A stretch of DNA of 64,000 nucleotides, taken from assembly GCA_948474755.1 (NCBI GenBank), contig CAOLHI010001428.1:186001-250000 (forward strand), given 5' to 3'. Shown one piece after another: positions 45,205-57,375 of this stretch. How positions within the stretch are numbered: position 1 is the stretch's first letter; every line of letters starts with the position of its first letter. Position numbers and translations under genes: made by a program. The notes beneath the pieces were generated by a model. That model made no database searches, was not told the DNA's origin, and saw only the letters and a list, made by a program, of their open reading frames with translations. The DNA comes from Ctenosaura bakeri (lineage: Eukaryota; Chordata; Lepidosauria; Squamata; Iguanidae).

Positions 45205-45626
45205 GGCCCTTTTCGCATGGCATTTTCCATGAGAAAGGGCCCCTCGAGCGTCACGCAAATTTGAGGAGCAGTCCACATGACGCACTCACATTTGCTTGAC
45301 GCTCCAGGGCCTGGGAGGCACTGCTCGCGCACTTTTTCATTTTTTGGCTTTAAGTCGAAAATGGTGCACAGTTGCACATTGCTCCCAGGCCCCGCTCACA
45401 CTGACCTTGTGTGCAGAGCCTTGGGAGCCAGGCCAGTCACACTTCCTGTCTCAGTGCAGCCTGGGAAGGTCCCAGGCTGCACTGCGAAAGGAAGAGGGAA
45501 GGCTCTTGCGCGAGCAGGAAGCTTGTGTGGAGCTGAAGAAACCTGGATGTGAGAGCCTCTCACAAGAGGCTGTGCGCACGAGCACCGCACCCCAGTGCCA
45601 AGAAAAGGTAGGATGCAGAAAGGGCC
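45205..45626 (+). mobile_element. Non-autonomous derivative of the 8.1-kb Harbinger
   Basis: 422 bp, GC-rich. The left end GGCCCTTTTCGCATGGCATTTT is almost the same as 10129-10151. The stretch CACTTTTTCATTTTTTGGCT...GAAAATGGTG matches 10252-10290. The right end is GCAGAAAGGGCC. CAA is duplicated at 45202-45204 and 45627-45629. No ORF of its own can be supported. Confidence 0.87.
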
Positions 45627-47039
45627 CAAGTTTGGCTTCTTAGTTCTACCAGTGTCCACAGAACTGAATTGCTTACAGCTTGGACACATGGTGAAGAAGT
45701 CACTACTGGATATCCCTTTCCTAATTTCTTACAATTTCTCTAGCTCACTTGTGCACATGAGGAGGGAGCTGGGCTACAAACCAGATCTGCACTTTTCTTC
45801 CTTGGACATCACAAAGTAGATGGATTAGGCATTACAAATCAATAAGAGAAAGTGGTTCCATAAATGGCTTCAAAAGCCAAATAACCTTCAAAATCTCAAG
45901 GTAGTCCTTTGAAGCAAACTCAAAGTACAGTCTTCACTCACAGGCCAGGGTTTTTCTCGTATTATTAATACAAATTCAACCACTACCTAAGAGCCAGAGT
46001 TGGATAAAAGAATCCAGGAGGTAATTCTAAATGTCATCAGCAATAGTAGACATGGATGTGATGAGGCTCTTCAATAATGTGAGTTACCTAACATACTTCA
46101 AAAGAAGAAGAAATTTGAGCATAAAACAGCTGCTAATGGTGTTTTTTTTCTATAATACCCACAGCTCAGTTGTAAGTCATAAACTGGACTTATATCCAAC
46201 AGTATGAACATAAGGCCTGAATGCTGATTGCTCATGCATTGATAATGACATGATATTCGACTGTATAGCCATTACTTAGATCCTAAGTGAGACTTTTAAA
46301 TCTAATATGTAAACAAAGCTTACCCACAAACTATAGCTGAACCTGCTTGGAATTCCATAACTGGAATGCCCAGCATTGCTTCTTGAGCTGGTTTTTCAAT
46401 AAAGCCCATAGCAACAGCTGGTTGTATCGTCTCATGTCTCTGAGAAGCACTTCACATTTAGTTATAAGCCAAAACTAAATATTTCTTACTCATGACCATC
46501 AGTGTTGACAGGTTAAATTGATTTCATCTATCTGAAAATAGAGAGATGGCAAAATTCAACTGATGGCCTTCTGGATAACTTTCTGTTTTGTTCCATTGTG
46601 TTTAGGCAGTGAAATGAATACCTCTCCCGCTCCCCCCCATATTCACCAAGACAAAAAGTGTCCTTACCTTTCTTCCACAGAAATATGTCATGTTCAACAC
46701 TGTTGGATCCTTTTCAAGTAGAAGAATTCAAACAGTAATTAGTTAAATGTGTATCCAAAGGACTTGCTGGTTTAAGAGTAGGAGTAAGTCTGCATACAAT
46801 TGCCACCTAAGTTCAAACACTTTAAAAAAGTGCTGTTATAATACTAGAGGGACTGTTTGGAGGACCTGATTTGTATAGCTCTCTGTCAATTTCCAATGTT
46901 GACAAAGGTTATTTCACTTCAAGCTTACATTCAGCCTCCTTCTAAACACCTGAGGGCCAAAACAAGCATTCTGTAAATTCAAAGCAAACAGCTACACATC
47001 TGGTTTTGTTTCATTTAAGTGTAGATGAACACAATACAA
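45627..47039. other. No gene recognised
   Basis: AT-rich unique-looking sequence. Confidence 0.5.
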
Positions 47040-47092
47040 AAGTGTGTGTGTGTGTGTGACAGTACAAAAGTGTGAGTGTGTGTGTATATATA
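47040..47092 (+). repeat. Microsatellite (TG)n/(TA)n with duplicated unit
   Basis: ACAAAAGTGTG(TG)n occurs twice, joined by ACAGT, then TATATATA. Confidence 0.9.
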
Positions 47093-48204
47093 TCTTTATC
47101 AGGATTCTTAACAGAAATGCTGTGTTGGGTGGGACTGAGATATCAGCCCCACCATACCTCCCAGATAAGGCACAGCCTGTTATTTGTAGTGGAAAGTGGC
47201 TCTAAGCAAAACAGTTCCTGACAAGGAAAAGGTTCATCCTTATGAACCTGGTGACTACATGTAGTTGAAAAAGTTCAACAAGAAGACTCTGACTCCTACC
47301 TGGGAGGGCATTTTTTTTCATTATTATTTTCATTTGAGAAAAGAAATAAATGAGCAAAGCAAGAATGGTGACAAATAAAAATAGCCACAAACTATGTGAT
47401 TATCTTTCCTTAATAAAATAAAAGTATAAACGTGTTAGTAAACATTGAGAAGTTTCAATACATTATAAATTGTGTCAACATCACAGTCTGATTAAAAGAG
47501 ACCTATATTAATTCTTTATAGCCCTATCACTATCAGCATAACTTACATTTAATTAAACACTTACAGAGCCTCGAATTATAATCATCTACTGTACAAGTAC
47601 ACTTACTACTTCCCATTGCTTGGTTTATATCTGTAACTTAGTGTTTCCTCTGTTTTCTCACTATTTTTTTACACTGATTATCTGCTTTTTTTCCTTTAAC
47701 AAAATACTAGAATAACAGAATAAATAAAGGGCCCGTTTTTATCCTGCTTACTACACAGCAATCTCATGTCTCATGTCTTTCCTCCTCATTGTGATTTGAA
47801 ACTAAATGCTCCTCTCTAAGCTAACACACACAAACACAGAACTATTCCCTTGTACACCAAGAAGTTTTTTTTTTTCCTCCTCTGTGTTTTCTCTACCAAG
47901 GTAAGGAAGAAATTTCAACTTCATACACACTTCAGAAGAAAAACATAAAAATATTGCCTTCCCATGTGAATCTGACTGATCTAAGATCTTTAGACGTGCT
48001 ATTTCTTTCAATCCCACCATCTTCCCAACCATGTTTAGTTGCCATATTCAAAGCTGGGCATCTAATTTACATAATATATAAATAATATATACATTACTTT
48101 TATTTACATTCTACAGTAATTCTTGGACTTTTTTTTCTTTGTGTTTCAGCCTTCATACCATTTTGTGCAGTTACAGTAGATCTGCGAGAACCTGTACAGA
48201 ATAA
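47093..48204. other. No gene recognised
   Basis: AT-rich unique-looking sequence. Confidence 0.5.
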
Positions 48205-48400
48205 TGTTTAATATGCTGGACCCGGAACACGATGACTCGAGTTCAAAACTCTGCTTGATCATGGAATTTAGCATGTGAACGTGGGCCACCACCATTGCCC
48301 TCAAGCACCTCTACTGTACAGGGTTGTTGTCCGTATTCAGAGGGAAAGGTGAACCATATCAAATGTGCATGCACATTCCTGGTGCAGTACAGATAACAAT
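48205..48400 (+). mobile_element. MIR/CORE-like tRNA SINE relic
   Basis: CTCGAGTTCAAAACTC (B-box like), ACGTGGGCCACCACCATTGCCCTC and CTACTGTACAGGGTTGTTGT (core block TACCTCACAGGGTTGTTGTGAGG) in the order seen in MIR-like SINEs. The A-box is gone. Confidence 0.55.
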
Positions 48401-48900
48401 AATGCTAACATTTTAATGCACTGGCACTTCTAGTGGTGTTTTCACCAGATCACTTTTTGCCATTAATTTTTCACAAAGACATCCCTCTACAGATCCACAG
48501 TAATCCAGGAGGTGCCCAAGAATCAATGCCCTCTGATTCTTTGTACTTTATCATTTGGTCTACTCTCCCTCCTCTCTGCCTTACTCCCTCCCTTGCTTCA
48601 CCTTATGTCCTTGCAATGCACCTTCTCTTGCTTCTGGAACTCTGATGCTCATATGCTCATTCTCCCTTCCTGCATGCCTGGAATACTTGTTTCTTGCAGA
48701 ACTAATTGACAGAAGAATGTCCACACATTTTGCCCTATATCTCGGTTCTTACAAGGGCTAGAAACGTACTTCTTTTTAAAAAATGAAACTTTGGAATTCA
48801 GACCAGATGATGATGGTCAAAACAGGTACTGGATGGAATACCTGGTATCCATGTAAAACCTTGCTAAACTGGGGATATAGCAACTCTAGTTTCATGAGAA
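48401..48900. other. No gene recognised
   Basis: Pyrimidine-rich patch near 48500-48680 makes long shadow ORFs; no domain. Confidence 0.5.
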
Positions 48901-48980
48901 TAGGGGAGACAGCCTTCTTTGTGGCTGCTCCTAAACTTTCGAACTCCCTTCCGGGGAGGAAGTCACCACATCTCTAGGTA
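48901..48980 (+). mobile_element. LINE ORF2 C-terminal end fragment
   Basis: Translates as FVAAPKLSNSLPGR, the PxLWNSLP-type motif at the very end of CR1/L2-group reverse-transcriptase proteins. Too short to place in a family. Confidence 0.5.
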
Positions 48981-50001
48981 GTGAGCCAGCCCCATAGCTA
49001 TAGAAATAACTAAAAAAAAAAGTAGTGTGAGAGAAAGAATGCATCATTTGCTATTTGTAACTAGTTACTTCCATTCTCTGGGTTTCACTGTTACCTACAA
49101 TGACAAGCAAGGCACTTCACAGCACTGTTTCCTAAAGATGTATTTATTTTCAGAAAAGCACCCAGCATTTTGTCTAAATCTGATTCCCCTTCCCTCTCCT
49201 TTTTGGGTGCATGTAAATACAGACCTGAGGTTTCCATGTGTAGACACATTACTCAAAATATTGTCTGGAACTTTCATTTCTGGGAATGTTTCTTTTTGGT
49301 TTGAGAACAATAAACATACTACAAGAAAACACACATTACGGTCTCATGCTAATATTATAGTGGGAAATTAATCTAATAAAGCTTTGAGGGGAGAATGACT
49401 AGTGTCTGAGGTCTGTTATTTGACTGTTAAGAATTCAGTTGTGTGGAAAACATCTAGTAGGTTGTTCCAGAAAGCAAAAACATAGATTCTGATAGATAAG
49501 AATATTTCAGACAGCATAAAAACTAGATTTGATAATCCAGAAAAGGAAATAGAGAACAAATACAATATGCAGAGTAGGACACTTCCTTGAACATTGAAAT
49601 TCATTCAATAAAATGACCCCCAAAAAGAGAAATTATTGACATTTCCTAAGAATAGTAGCAATTTGTTTGGAAAAAAGACTTGTGAATAATACATAAATAT
49701 AAAATGAACTTTGTGGTTTATGCTGTTGAGGTTTTTATGATTTAACAAAATTCTGTTTGTCTATACTTATATGGTTAAAATGCCACAAGGTCAGGAAATA
49801 CATACAAAGTCCCATCCAAATTTCCCAGGCAGGTGTGTTCCTCAAATGGTCTCCATGTGGTGTCCAATTCAGCAAGCAGATTTTATCTACATTGAGATGC
49901 CTCTGTGAAGCCAGGAATCCTGTCTTGTCAGAGTTCCTAAAGGGCTAGAGGCTTCTAACCACATTCAACTAAACATGAGTAGAAACTTCCTGCTCAGCTA
50001 A
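48981..50001. other. No gene recognised
   Basis: AT-rich unique-looking sequence. Confidence 0.5.
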
Positions 50002-50414
50002 GGCTCTTTTTGCATCTCATCTGTTCCCAGTAGCATCCAGTGGGGATGACAACAGCAACTCTGTCAAGAGGGGAGCACAATGGGAGTGCTCCCCTCTGCA
50101 CTGGTTGCCTCTGTGATCCAAGAAACACAATGGCCCTGCTTTTTCCTGGCATAGCACAGTCAGGTACTTTCCCAGGCTGTGCTGGGGCAGGAAGTGCAGT
50201 CATTGCACTTCTGGACCCTCTGCACAGCAGGTAAGTGCAGCATCATGGCATGATTGTGGGTGATTGATGGGGAAACCTGTCAATGATTTACTCCATGATT
50301 GCACTGCCTGGGAACGGGAGGAGGATGGGACTGCGACAACATCATGTGTAACTGTTGTCATGGTCCCGTCCTTCCATTCGCATTGCGGGATGACAATGTC
50401 CTGTAAAAAGGGCC
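50002..50414 (-). mobile_element. Non-autonomous Harbinger element (413 bp)
   Basis: GGCTCTTTTTGCATCTC at the left and TGACAATGTCCTGTAAAAAGGGCC at the right. Exact TAA duplication at 49999-50001 and 50415-50417. Its reverse complement follows 52370-52783 along the whole length (for example ATCATTGACAG then CCCCATCAAT), so the two are inverted relatives. Confidence 0.86.
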
Positions 50415-51541
50415 TAAGAAAGATTTTTAGAGAGACTCACACACCCAGGGACACTGTGGTCATGACACATGACTGTAGGTGGACCTTTATATATGGGAAA
50501 ACAGTAAAATAAAATCTAATCTAAATCCAAATCTAATGTGATGAGCTTTGGAAAATAATAGTACTAAGCACTAGTAATAACACTACCAGAGTAAAACAGA
50601 TCCAAAAGCTATTGCAGCTTATATTTATTGAACCCATAATTGTAAGAGTCTGTTGTTCCAGATGATATGCTTATGTGTCTAAAGATACATAGAAATTCCT
50701 GAAAGTAAGCTCTTCAAATCCAAAATTATTTGGACTGAAACAGTTTATCTGATTGAATATTCTAAATGGCAGCGGCTCATAATGACTCCACAGAAATGTT
50801 TACTGTAAAGATTTGAAATAAAAAAAGTAATAAACACTTGCCAAGGAATATTTGGTTGTAAAAAAACAACCTTATGGTTTAACGATTTATTATTTAGAAT
50901 ATAAATGTCTATACATAATACAGAAATACTATCTTGCCTTAGCAAAAGGAATGACGATGCCAACAGGACCCTTCCAGAGCTATGGTTTCAAATGACTCTC
51001 TTCTTCAGTGCTTGCAGAAAGAGATAACCTGGCTTGTGAGAACAATCTGAGTTGAATTGCCCCAGGCTAATAGCATTTTGAATAAGGGAACACTATGATA
51101 CTACTATATAGATATTATTCCAAAGAATTTTTGCAAGTCCCCTTTTCTTGAAAATCCCGTTAATTTCAGTAGCTTCCTTCCCTCCCAAGTTCTCTCGGTG
51201 GCATTATTTAGCAACATTGCCTTTGAGAACAAAATGCTCCCAACTGCACTTTATTAAATTATACATATGCAACCACTTAGATAAACTAACTCGCTGTCTT
51301 GTTTATACTGTGAACTCCAAAAGCCATGAGTAACCAATGGAAAAAATGCATATTTTAAAAGATAAATATGTCTTGTACTTTTCATGATCCAGTGTGTCTG
51401 TAGTGGTTACTGGAAACATGCCTTTGTACATGAGGTCTGTTCTACTTAAGTTGCGTTCATATGTTGTGGTTTGAGGAGTCAAAGCACAAAGGGGTGCTTG
51501 GAGTATAATCTACAGTGATATACTGCAGAGTGAAAGACTGT
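50415..51541. other. No gene recognised
   Basis: AT-rich unique-looking sequence. Confidence 0.5.
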
Positions 51542-51721
51542 GGCCATTTCCGCACTACACTCTTATAGCAAGATTATTCCACTTTCAACATCCTATGGAA
51601 TCCTGGGATTTGCAGTTTTGGGAGGGGCTGCCTGGCCCCTCTCAAAACTGCAAACCCCAGGATTCCATAGGATGTTGAAAGTGGAATAATTGCACTATAA
51701 GTGTATAGTGTGGAAATGTTA
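51542..51721 (+). mobile_element. Short palindromic MITE, both arms
   Basis: GGCCATTTCCGCACTACACT opens it. TCCACTTTCAACATCCTATGG and CCATAGGATGTTGAAAGTGGA form a long hairpin around a loop at 51618-51650. The right tip is damaged (GGAAATGTTACA). Confidence 0.85.
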
Positions 51722-52149
51722 CACCTGCCCTCTTTTCCTAAGGGAAGCACACTGTCAGATAATTCTAAAGAAAAGATTAGGGGAATAAGAACTATCATCT
51801 GCTCCTCCTTCCTGCCAGGAGTCTTTTTTTCGGGTAACAGTTTCATGAATTGGTAAAATCAGTTTCATAAGAAATGCTGTGAAAGAAAAGCTTTATTTTT
51901 TAAATCTTCTGTCTGATATACAACTTCTAAAGATATGCGGAAGGGTTCATGACAGAAAAAAGTGGCAGTCTTAATCTGGATGTAATGTCAGATAAAAGGG
52001 AAGGCAAAGTATGACCTCCAAGGCCATTTTCATGGGACCCAAGTCCCACATATACCTAAATACTGGACCCAACAGTAGCCAGTTCTACTGCCAAAAGCCT
52101 CCAGGAACTGCAGTTGGACATTTTAGCTCATATTAGGGCATCTGTATCT
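51722..52149. other. No gene recognised
   Basis: Unique-looking sequence; a weak hAT-like word near 52085-52125. Confidence 0.45.
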
Positions 52150-52345
52150 GGGGCCCTTTAATACTACATAATTATAGTGCTATGTTCCACTTTAATTGAC
52201 ATGGCAACATCCTGTGGAATCCTGGGTTTTGTATTTGGTGAGGCACTAGAGCTCTCTGGCTAAGAATTCAAAGCACTCATACCTAAGCTGCAAATTGCAG
52301 GTTTCCTTAGGATGCTGCCATGATGCTTAAACTGGAATCATAGTT
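52150..52345 (+). mobile_element. Diverged palindromic MITE
   Basis: TTATAGTGCTATGTTCCACTTTAATTG...ACATCCTGTGGAATCCTGG at the left and TTTCCTTAGGATGCTGCCATG...AAACTGGAATCATAG at the right follow the plan of the 18838 family but with many changes and longer arms. Confidence 0.6.
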
Positions 52346-52369
52346 ACAGAAGTAAGAAGTAAGAACTAA

Positions 52370-52783
52370 GGCCCTTTCCGCAGGACAGCGGCATCCTGGC
52401 ATGGGAACATGAGAGGAGTGGGAATACAATGACACTTCTGCATGATGTCACGGACCCACCCTTCTCATGTCACTAGCCAGCACAATTGCGGGATACATCA
52501 TTGACAGAAAAACTCCATCAGTGGTCCCCAGTCACACAAGCCTTCTATCACTGCCAGCCATGCAGAAGGGCTGGAAGTGCAATCACAAGCTGCCTTCTCC
52601 ACTGCAACATGGGAAGGAGGCCGACTGCAGTGCAAAAGGAAGGAGCATTTCTCTTGTGTTCCCTTCCACAGGCAGCCAGTCAGGTACAGAGGGGAGAGTT
52701 GGGGACATGCTTCTGTCCTGGCAGAGGTGCTGCCAGGATTGTGATGGGGCAACTCGGGAAAGCGTTGTCATGCGGAAAAGGCC
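52370..52783 (+). mobile_element. Non-autonomous Harbinger element (414 bp)
   Basis: GGCCCTTTCCGCAGGACAGC at the left and GCGTTGTCATGCGGAAAAGGCC at the right. Exact TAA duplication at 52367-52369 and 52784-52786. Closest to 24720-25136. CTGCATGATGTCACGGACCC (52439 on) resembles CTGCATGATGTCCCGGCTGACC of the autonomous element (10197 on). Confidence 0.87.
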
Positions 52784-53059
52784 TAAGGAGTGTGCAGGGG
52801 CTCATGTTTTAGGACTGGGAAAATTAAAAAGTGAAGTTTACAGCCACTTCCAGTTTTGAAAAAAATCCCTTGGGGATTAAAAATGGTTATTCTTCCACAA
52901 CCAGTCATATCCCTGGAGTGATTTGAGGGCATGATTAGCTATTTTTAGGTCCACAGATGCTATTGAGGGCAGGGGATGGTAATCAAAATGGCATGCATTT
53001 GAGACAGATGTGGCACTTGAGGTCATGGTGGTGGACTCCTGAAAAGACTGTGACCCATG

Positions 53060-53570
53060 GTTTAATTCCCCTCCCCCCACTGATGTGTACAGACTACAGA
53101 GAGATAACTAGAGAGGGATGATGACGAAGAGTTATAGCAATCATTTGGCACACAGCTAGGAAGACCAAGAATAGTTCTCAAGAATTTTGTTTGAACCGAT
53201 TCTAAAACTGCAGTATTGCTGAACGTGCACAGTTGTGCTATGTAAAGCATTTGTGGTAAGATCTTATTGTTGAACACATGTATTGCTGCCGGTACAAACT
53301 GACCTCCCTTGGAGTAAAAAAATGAAATCAATGAATTATAACTCTGTTGTACATTTGCAATGGCATAAGACACTTGAGCTTTCCAAGAGCCAGTAGACTG
53401 AAAAATTACTCCCAAATACTTATAAAAATTTACCTGTTCAATTGAATGGCTGTTTAGTTGCCAACAGTGTTTACACCGTTTCCGAGTGAAAACTAAAACT
53501 TTGGTTTTGTCATAATTAATTCCCAACTCTTCGGTACTACAATAGGCATCTAACGCTCTTAGTAGGGATA
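53060..53570 (-). mobile_element. Non-LTR retrotransposon RT C-terminal fragment
   Basis: A 154-codon minus-strand ORF (53526-53062), extended upstream in frame to about 53570 (LLRALDAYCSTEELG). It shows INYDKTKVLVFTRKR, YKYLGVIFQSTGSWK, the GGQFVPAAIHVFNNKILPQM block and LESVQTKFLRTILGLPSCVPN. This is the palm end and thumb of a LINE reverse transcriptase; the active-site half is missing. Not L1, BovB, CR1 or L2 as seen elsewhere here; the clade is not assigned. Unusually uninterrupted for its age class. Confidence 0.8.
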
Positions 53571-54935
53571 CTTGTTAATTCTTTTGTATGAAAACTGGCA
53601 TTACTGTGTGGAACTAAAGAGGGAAGTCTTCACATATCACATTAGCAAGGATGAATAAAAAATATCAAAAGTTTTCTCCCTGATACTGTGATACTGTGAT
53701 GGTTTTCGTGTGCTTTTGTTGCACAGAGGAGGGGCATTTTGGAACTTTGGTCTGGAATTTTTATGAAGAGTTTTCTTTTATGTGTAAAAATTTTGGGAAA
53801 ATAATTTTTGCAAAAAGGCTTCAAATGAGAGAAGTCTCACATTCTTTAACCCCATGCACACCTGGATCTTGGAAGATACTGAGATGTTCTTTCTCAGCAA
53901 GAATGAAAGAAAATGCAAATTGCAACAATAGATATAAACTGATAATTAAGCAGAGCAGCAAATACAGATGAGATGAAGTGAGGAATGGATGGCACTATGA
54001 GATGAGTATTATTCCAAAGCTCCAATGTGTTACTATTTTAAAAACTCTGGTCTGATTTTCTGGCATCATAACCCTTTGCATCGGCTCCTGTTTTTCTGAA
54101 ACTGCAGATTTCTTACCCAGGGGACTCCTCTATGAAGTGTGCCATTTTCACACAAATTGTTCCCCAAAACATGAAAGATGGGGAAATGATGAAAATAACT
54201 TTCCCCATTCTCAAATGCTGGGAACTGTCCCTTCTATGTAATCCATTGCAATTACTTTTCTGAAACTGCTTTCTTTCAATTAAAAATAATGGCATGAATT
54301 CATCTCCTCAATGTCACATAATGATGCATGTGGACCTTATGCTATGCTGACCCCTATTCCACTCCCACACTTTCTTTAAATCCCTGAAACTACCTTACCC
54401 AGGCTTTCTATGCTCTAGCAGGCAGGATCAGAGAAGGTCTGGCAAGCCCTTCCCCATCCCCTGATGCACAGTGATGTCATCAGTGCTGAGATCAGAGGGC
54501 TCAGGACTTCTCTAATCATTGTTCCTCTGCTGGTGGGAGGAAGAGATTGCCAGATACTACTCAGTCCTGCTTGTTCTCACTGCAGCACAGAAAACCTGTA
54601 TGAAGAGGATTTGGGATTTTAAAATAGGCTAGTTGGAGGAGCTTTGAGCACTACATGGAGAGGACAGGAATGCCAATCTCTGCAGCATCTCCCCTGAAAA
54701 GATGTCCACTTGCATGAGGGAGACTTATGTGTGTGGCTGTCCCTATCTGTATATTCTAACATTAAATTTATCTCCTTTCCTTACCCAGCACTTTGTAATA
54801 CATTGCCTGATGAAGAGACCATGGGCATGATATGATGTATTTTTGAGTTGCTCACTCTAAAAATATTTCTTTACTATGGTTCTTGGAATTTTTCTTATGG
54901 TGCATCATAAGAAAACATTGATAGGTTTTCTTTGC
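53571..54935. other. No gene recognised
   Basis: AT-rich. CCTGATGAAGAGACC near 54807-54821 followed by TTTTTGAGTTGCTC looks like a retroelement 3' end but is too short to call. Confidence 0.5.
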
Positions 54936-55135
54936 AGTGGCACCCTAGTTGTGGAATGCCCTTCCCTTGAAGACCTGATTGGTGACAACATTAGTATCAT
55001 TCCAGTGTCGAGATGAAACTTTATTAAAGTCTTCAAGCCTAATTGATTTTATCCAGGTGGTACATATGCTACGATTGCATCATTGTATACTGTTTTGACT
55101 GTTTTTAAATTGTCTGTTTTTTAATTGATAAAATA
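54936..55135 (+). mobile_element. LINE ORF2 C-terminal end and 3' UTR fragment
   Basis: CACCCTAGTTGTGGAATGCCCTTCCC is the xxLWNALP-type end of a CR1/L2-group ORF2. A T-rich tail (TTTTAAATTGTCTGTTTTTTAATTG) follows. Confidence 0.55.
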
Positions 55136-55262
55136 TTTAATTATATAATATAATTATCATTAAATAATGAATGATAATGAATTAAAATTAATTAATTAAT
55201 TATAATTGATCATAATTCATTATTAAATTAAATTAATTCATTAAATTAAAATGTATTTTTAA
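55136..55262 (+). repeat. AT-rich low-complexity, AATTA/TTAAT words
   Basis: Nearly pure A and T with partly palindromic AATTAATTAATTATAATTG and TTAAATTAAATTAATTC runs. Confidence 0.85.
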
Positions 55263-57161
55263 TTTTTTTAAATTCTTGCATGAAATTTAAGATGGCAGTT
55301 ATGAATGAGTAACCTAGAATTGCACATCTATAACTTATTTGTATTTATGATCTCTACATATTCACAGTTGTAGCAAGAGGATAGGGAATATATAGGGATT
55401 GTAAAAGTCCTCCAGTCCTGCCTTACTGGGTGGCAACCACCGTGAGCAATGGAGGTCTTTTCTCCTTTCAAGATGTAGCAGAATGGCATTTCCATAACTG
55501 TCCTGCCAGGAACCTCTAGTGTGAGGAAGAATTGTGATAGGGATCTTGCTTCTGATTGTCACACAGAAGATCTCTGCTAGGAATGAGGATAGAAACATCA
55601 GTCTGCTGTGTCTCAATTGACAGGAAAACAGGCTTCTGTCCCTCACAGTGGCTGCTGCCAAGTAAGGCAAGATGGAGCTGGTTTCAGGCTGGGAGATGCC
55701 ACTTAATTAAGTATAGGAAACTAAGTAGCTGGACTAGAATCTCATACACTATTTATTGTTTGAAATTATATCTTTGGATATAGAACAGGACATAAATAAA
55801 TATTTATGCATGCTGACTGAAGTTTGAATAAATCTATCAGCTTTGTGTTCTCTCATATTCAGCTGAATGTATTCATTTTTTTAAAGTTCCACATTCATTC
55901 TAACCTGTTTGGATGGCAGGGGAAATTGTAAGTTCTCCTAGGAAAACTAAATAAACAACATTGTTCACCTACCTACACTGGCCAGTTCGATGGATCCAGG
56001 TTTTTTTTTTTTTCCTCCAATCTAGGGAGGACAATGTCAGACCTGGTAGAAAAAAGGAGGTAGGTAGGCAACATTAATTCAGCTCCAAAAAGATGACTGT
56101 GAATACATAGGTAGTCAAACCAGAAGACGAGTCAAAAGATAGCTTGCCTGTCTTTGCTGATGTTCTTCCACAATATGCATCCACATCACTGTGCCCCAGT
56201 TACAGATGATATTGGCACAGGACCTATAGAAAGTGTTTAAAAGCTCCCACACTCTGTGGATGGTTAGTTTCCATTATTAGATTGCTGTAGGTGTCCTTTC
56301 ATACTTTGGTTCCCATGTTTACAGCAAGGTGGGATATAAGTTAAATAAATGATATAGATAAACAGAGAGAAAGAGAGAGAGAGAGAGATGGGGAACAGCA
56401 CAGTATATAGATATGCAACAGAAGGAAGGTTGATGGCAAATTTTAGGAGAGCCAATGGGGAATTCATCTTCCAGCTATTTGTGCTAGCATTCTTCCATCT
56501 TAAAGAATGTAAGTGGAAAACCATCTAATGCATTCCTAGGACCTAGTAGGATCTGAAAATTGTACTTTAAAAATTAGAGGGTTGTAAAACCCAGGTCCCA
56601 CCTATAAACATACTTTTAAAAAAGATTAAGTCCATCGGCTTCACTGCCTCTTAGCTGGGATTACAGAATGAAGATTGATTTTTATTTGAAAAAAAAGAAA
56701 GAAAGCTATATATATTTCTTCTACAAGTTTAGTAAATGCCAAGTTTAATTAACATTACCTTGTACTTAAATAATGAATCATTTTTGTTCAATCGTTCTGT
56801 TTAAGGCATTCATTAGGCTGAAGCATTGCTTTTTTTTTTAAAGACTTTGAATACTGATGAACAAAATAATGGTATTTATTCTTTAGTGATAACAATGATG
56901 AGACATGGGATTTTGAATATGCTAAGTGCCATAATTTAATAAATTAGACACCATGCAAAGTTGCACTTGGTACATCAGGATAACTTCTTTGATTTGAAAG
57001 CCGGTTTCAAATGTAGAATAGGTCTTCAGTGATGTGTTCCAGCAGCAGTTAGAGCTAAGGGCATAGGTATGTTGGAAGAAGAGCAGGGATCCAAATACAA
57101 GTGGATGAGGCAAGATCTAATTTTATAATCCTATACGATGTATTAAATGAGGATTGCACAG
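55263..57161. other. No gene recognised
   Basis: AT-rich. Contains a (GA)n microsatellite at 56358-56388. No exon supported. Confidence 0.5.
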
Positions 57162-57375
57162 CAAGAAGATGGCACAGTGGTTTAATGCTGGTACTGCAGC
57201 CACCACATTGTGAGTTGGATCCTGTAGGGCTCCAGGTTGACTCAGCCTTCCATCTTTCCATAGGTTGGTAAAATGAGTACCCAGCTTGTTGAGAACAATT
57301 AGCGAAACATATTGTAATCCACTGAGGTAGTGCTTTGCACTGATATGAGGTAGAGAAATGCAATAGCTAACTGCT
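57162..57375 (+). mobile_element. Sauria SINE (tRNA-derived)
   Basis: Starts CAAGAAGATGGCACAGTGGTTTAATGCTGG (A-box TGGCACAGTGG), has a B-box-like GAGTTGGATCC, then the family body: ACTCAGCCTTCCATC, GTAAAATGAGTACCCAGCTTG, CAATTAGC, and GTAATCCACTGAGGTAGTGCTTTG. The order and words are those of the squamate Sauria SINE. Diverged but nearly full length. Confidence 0.88.

Noticed and set aside
48433..48977. Overlapping plus-strand ORFs of 60-80 codons
   Set aside because: Pyrimidine-rich low-complexity sequence; only the small LINE end at 48901-48980 is supported.
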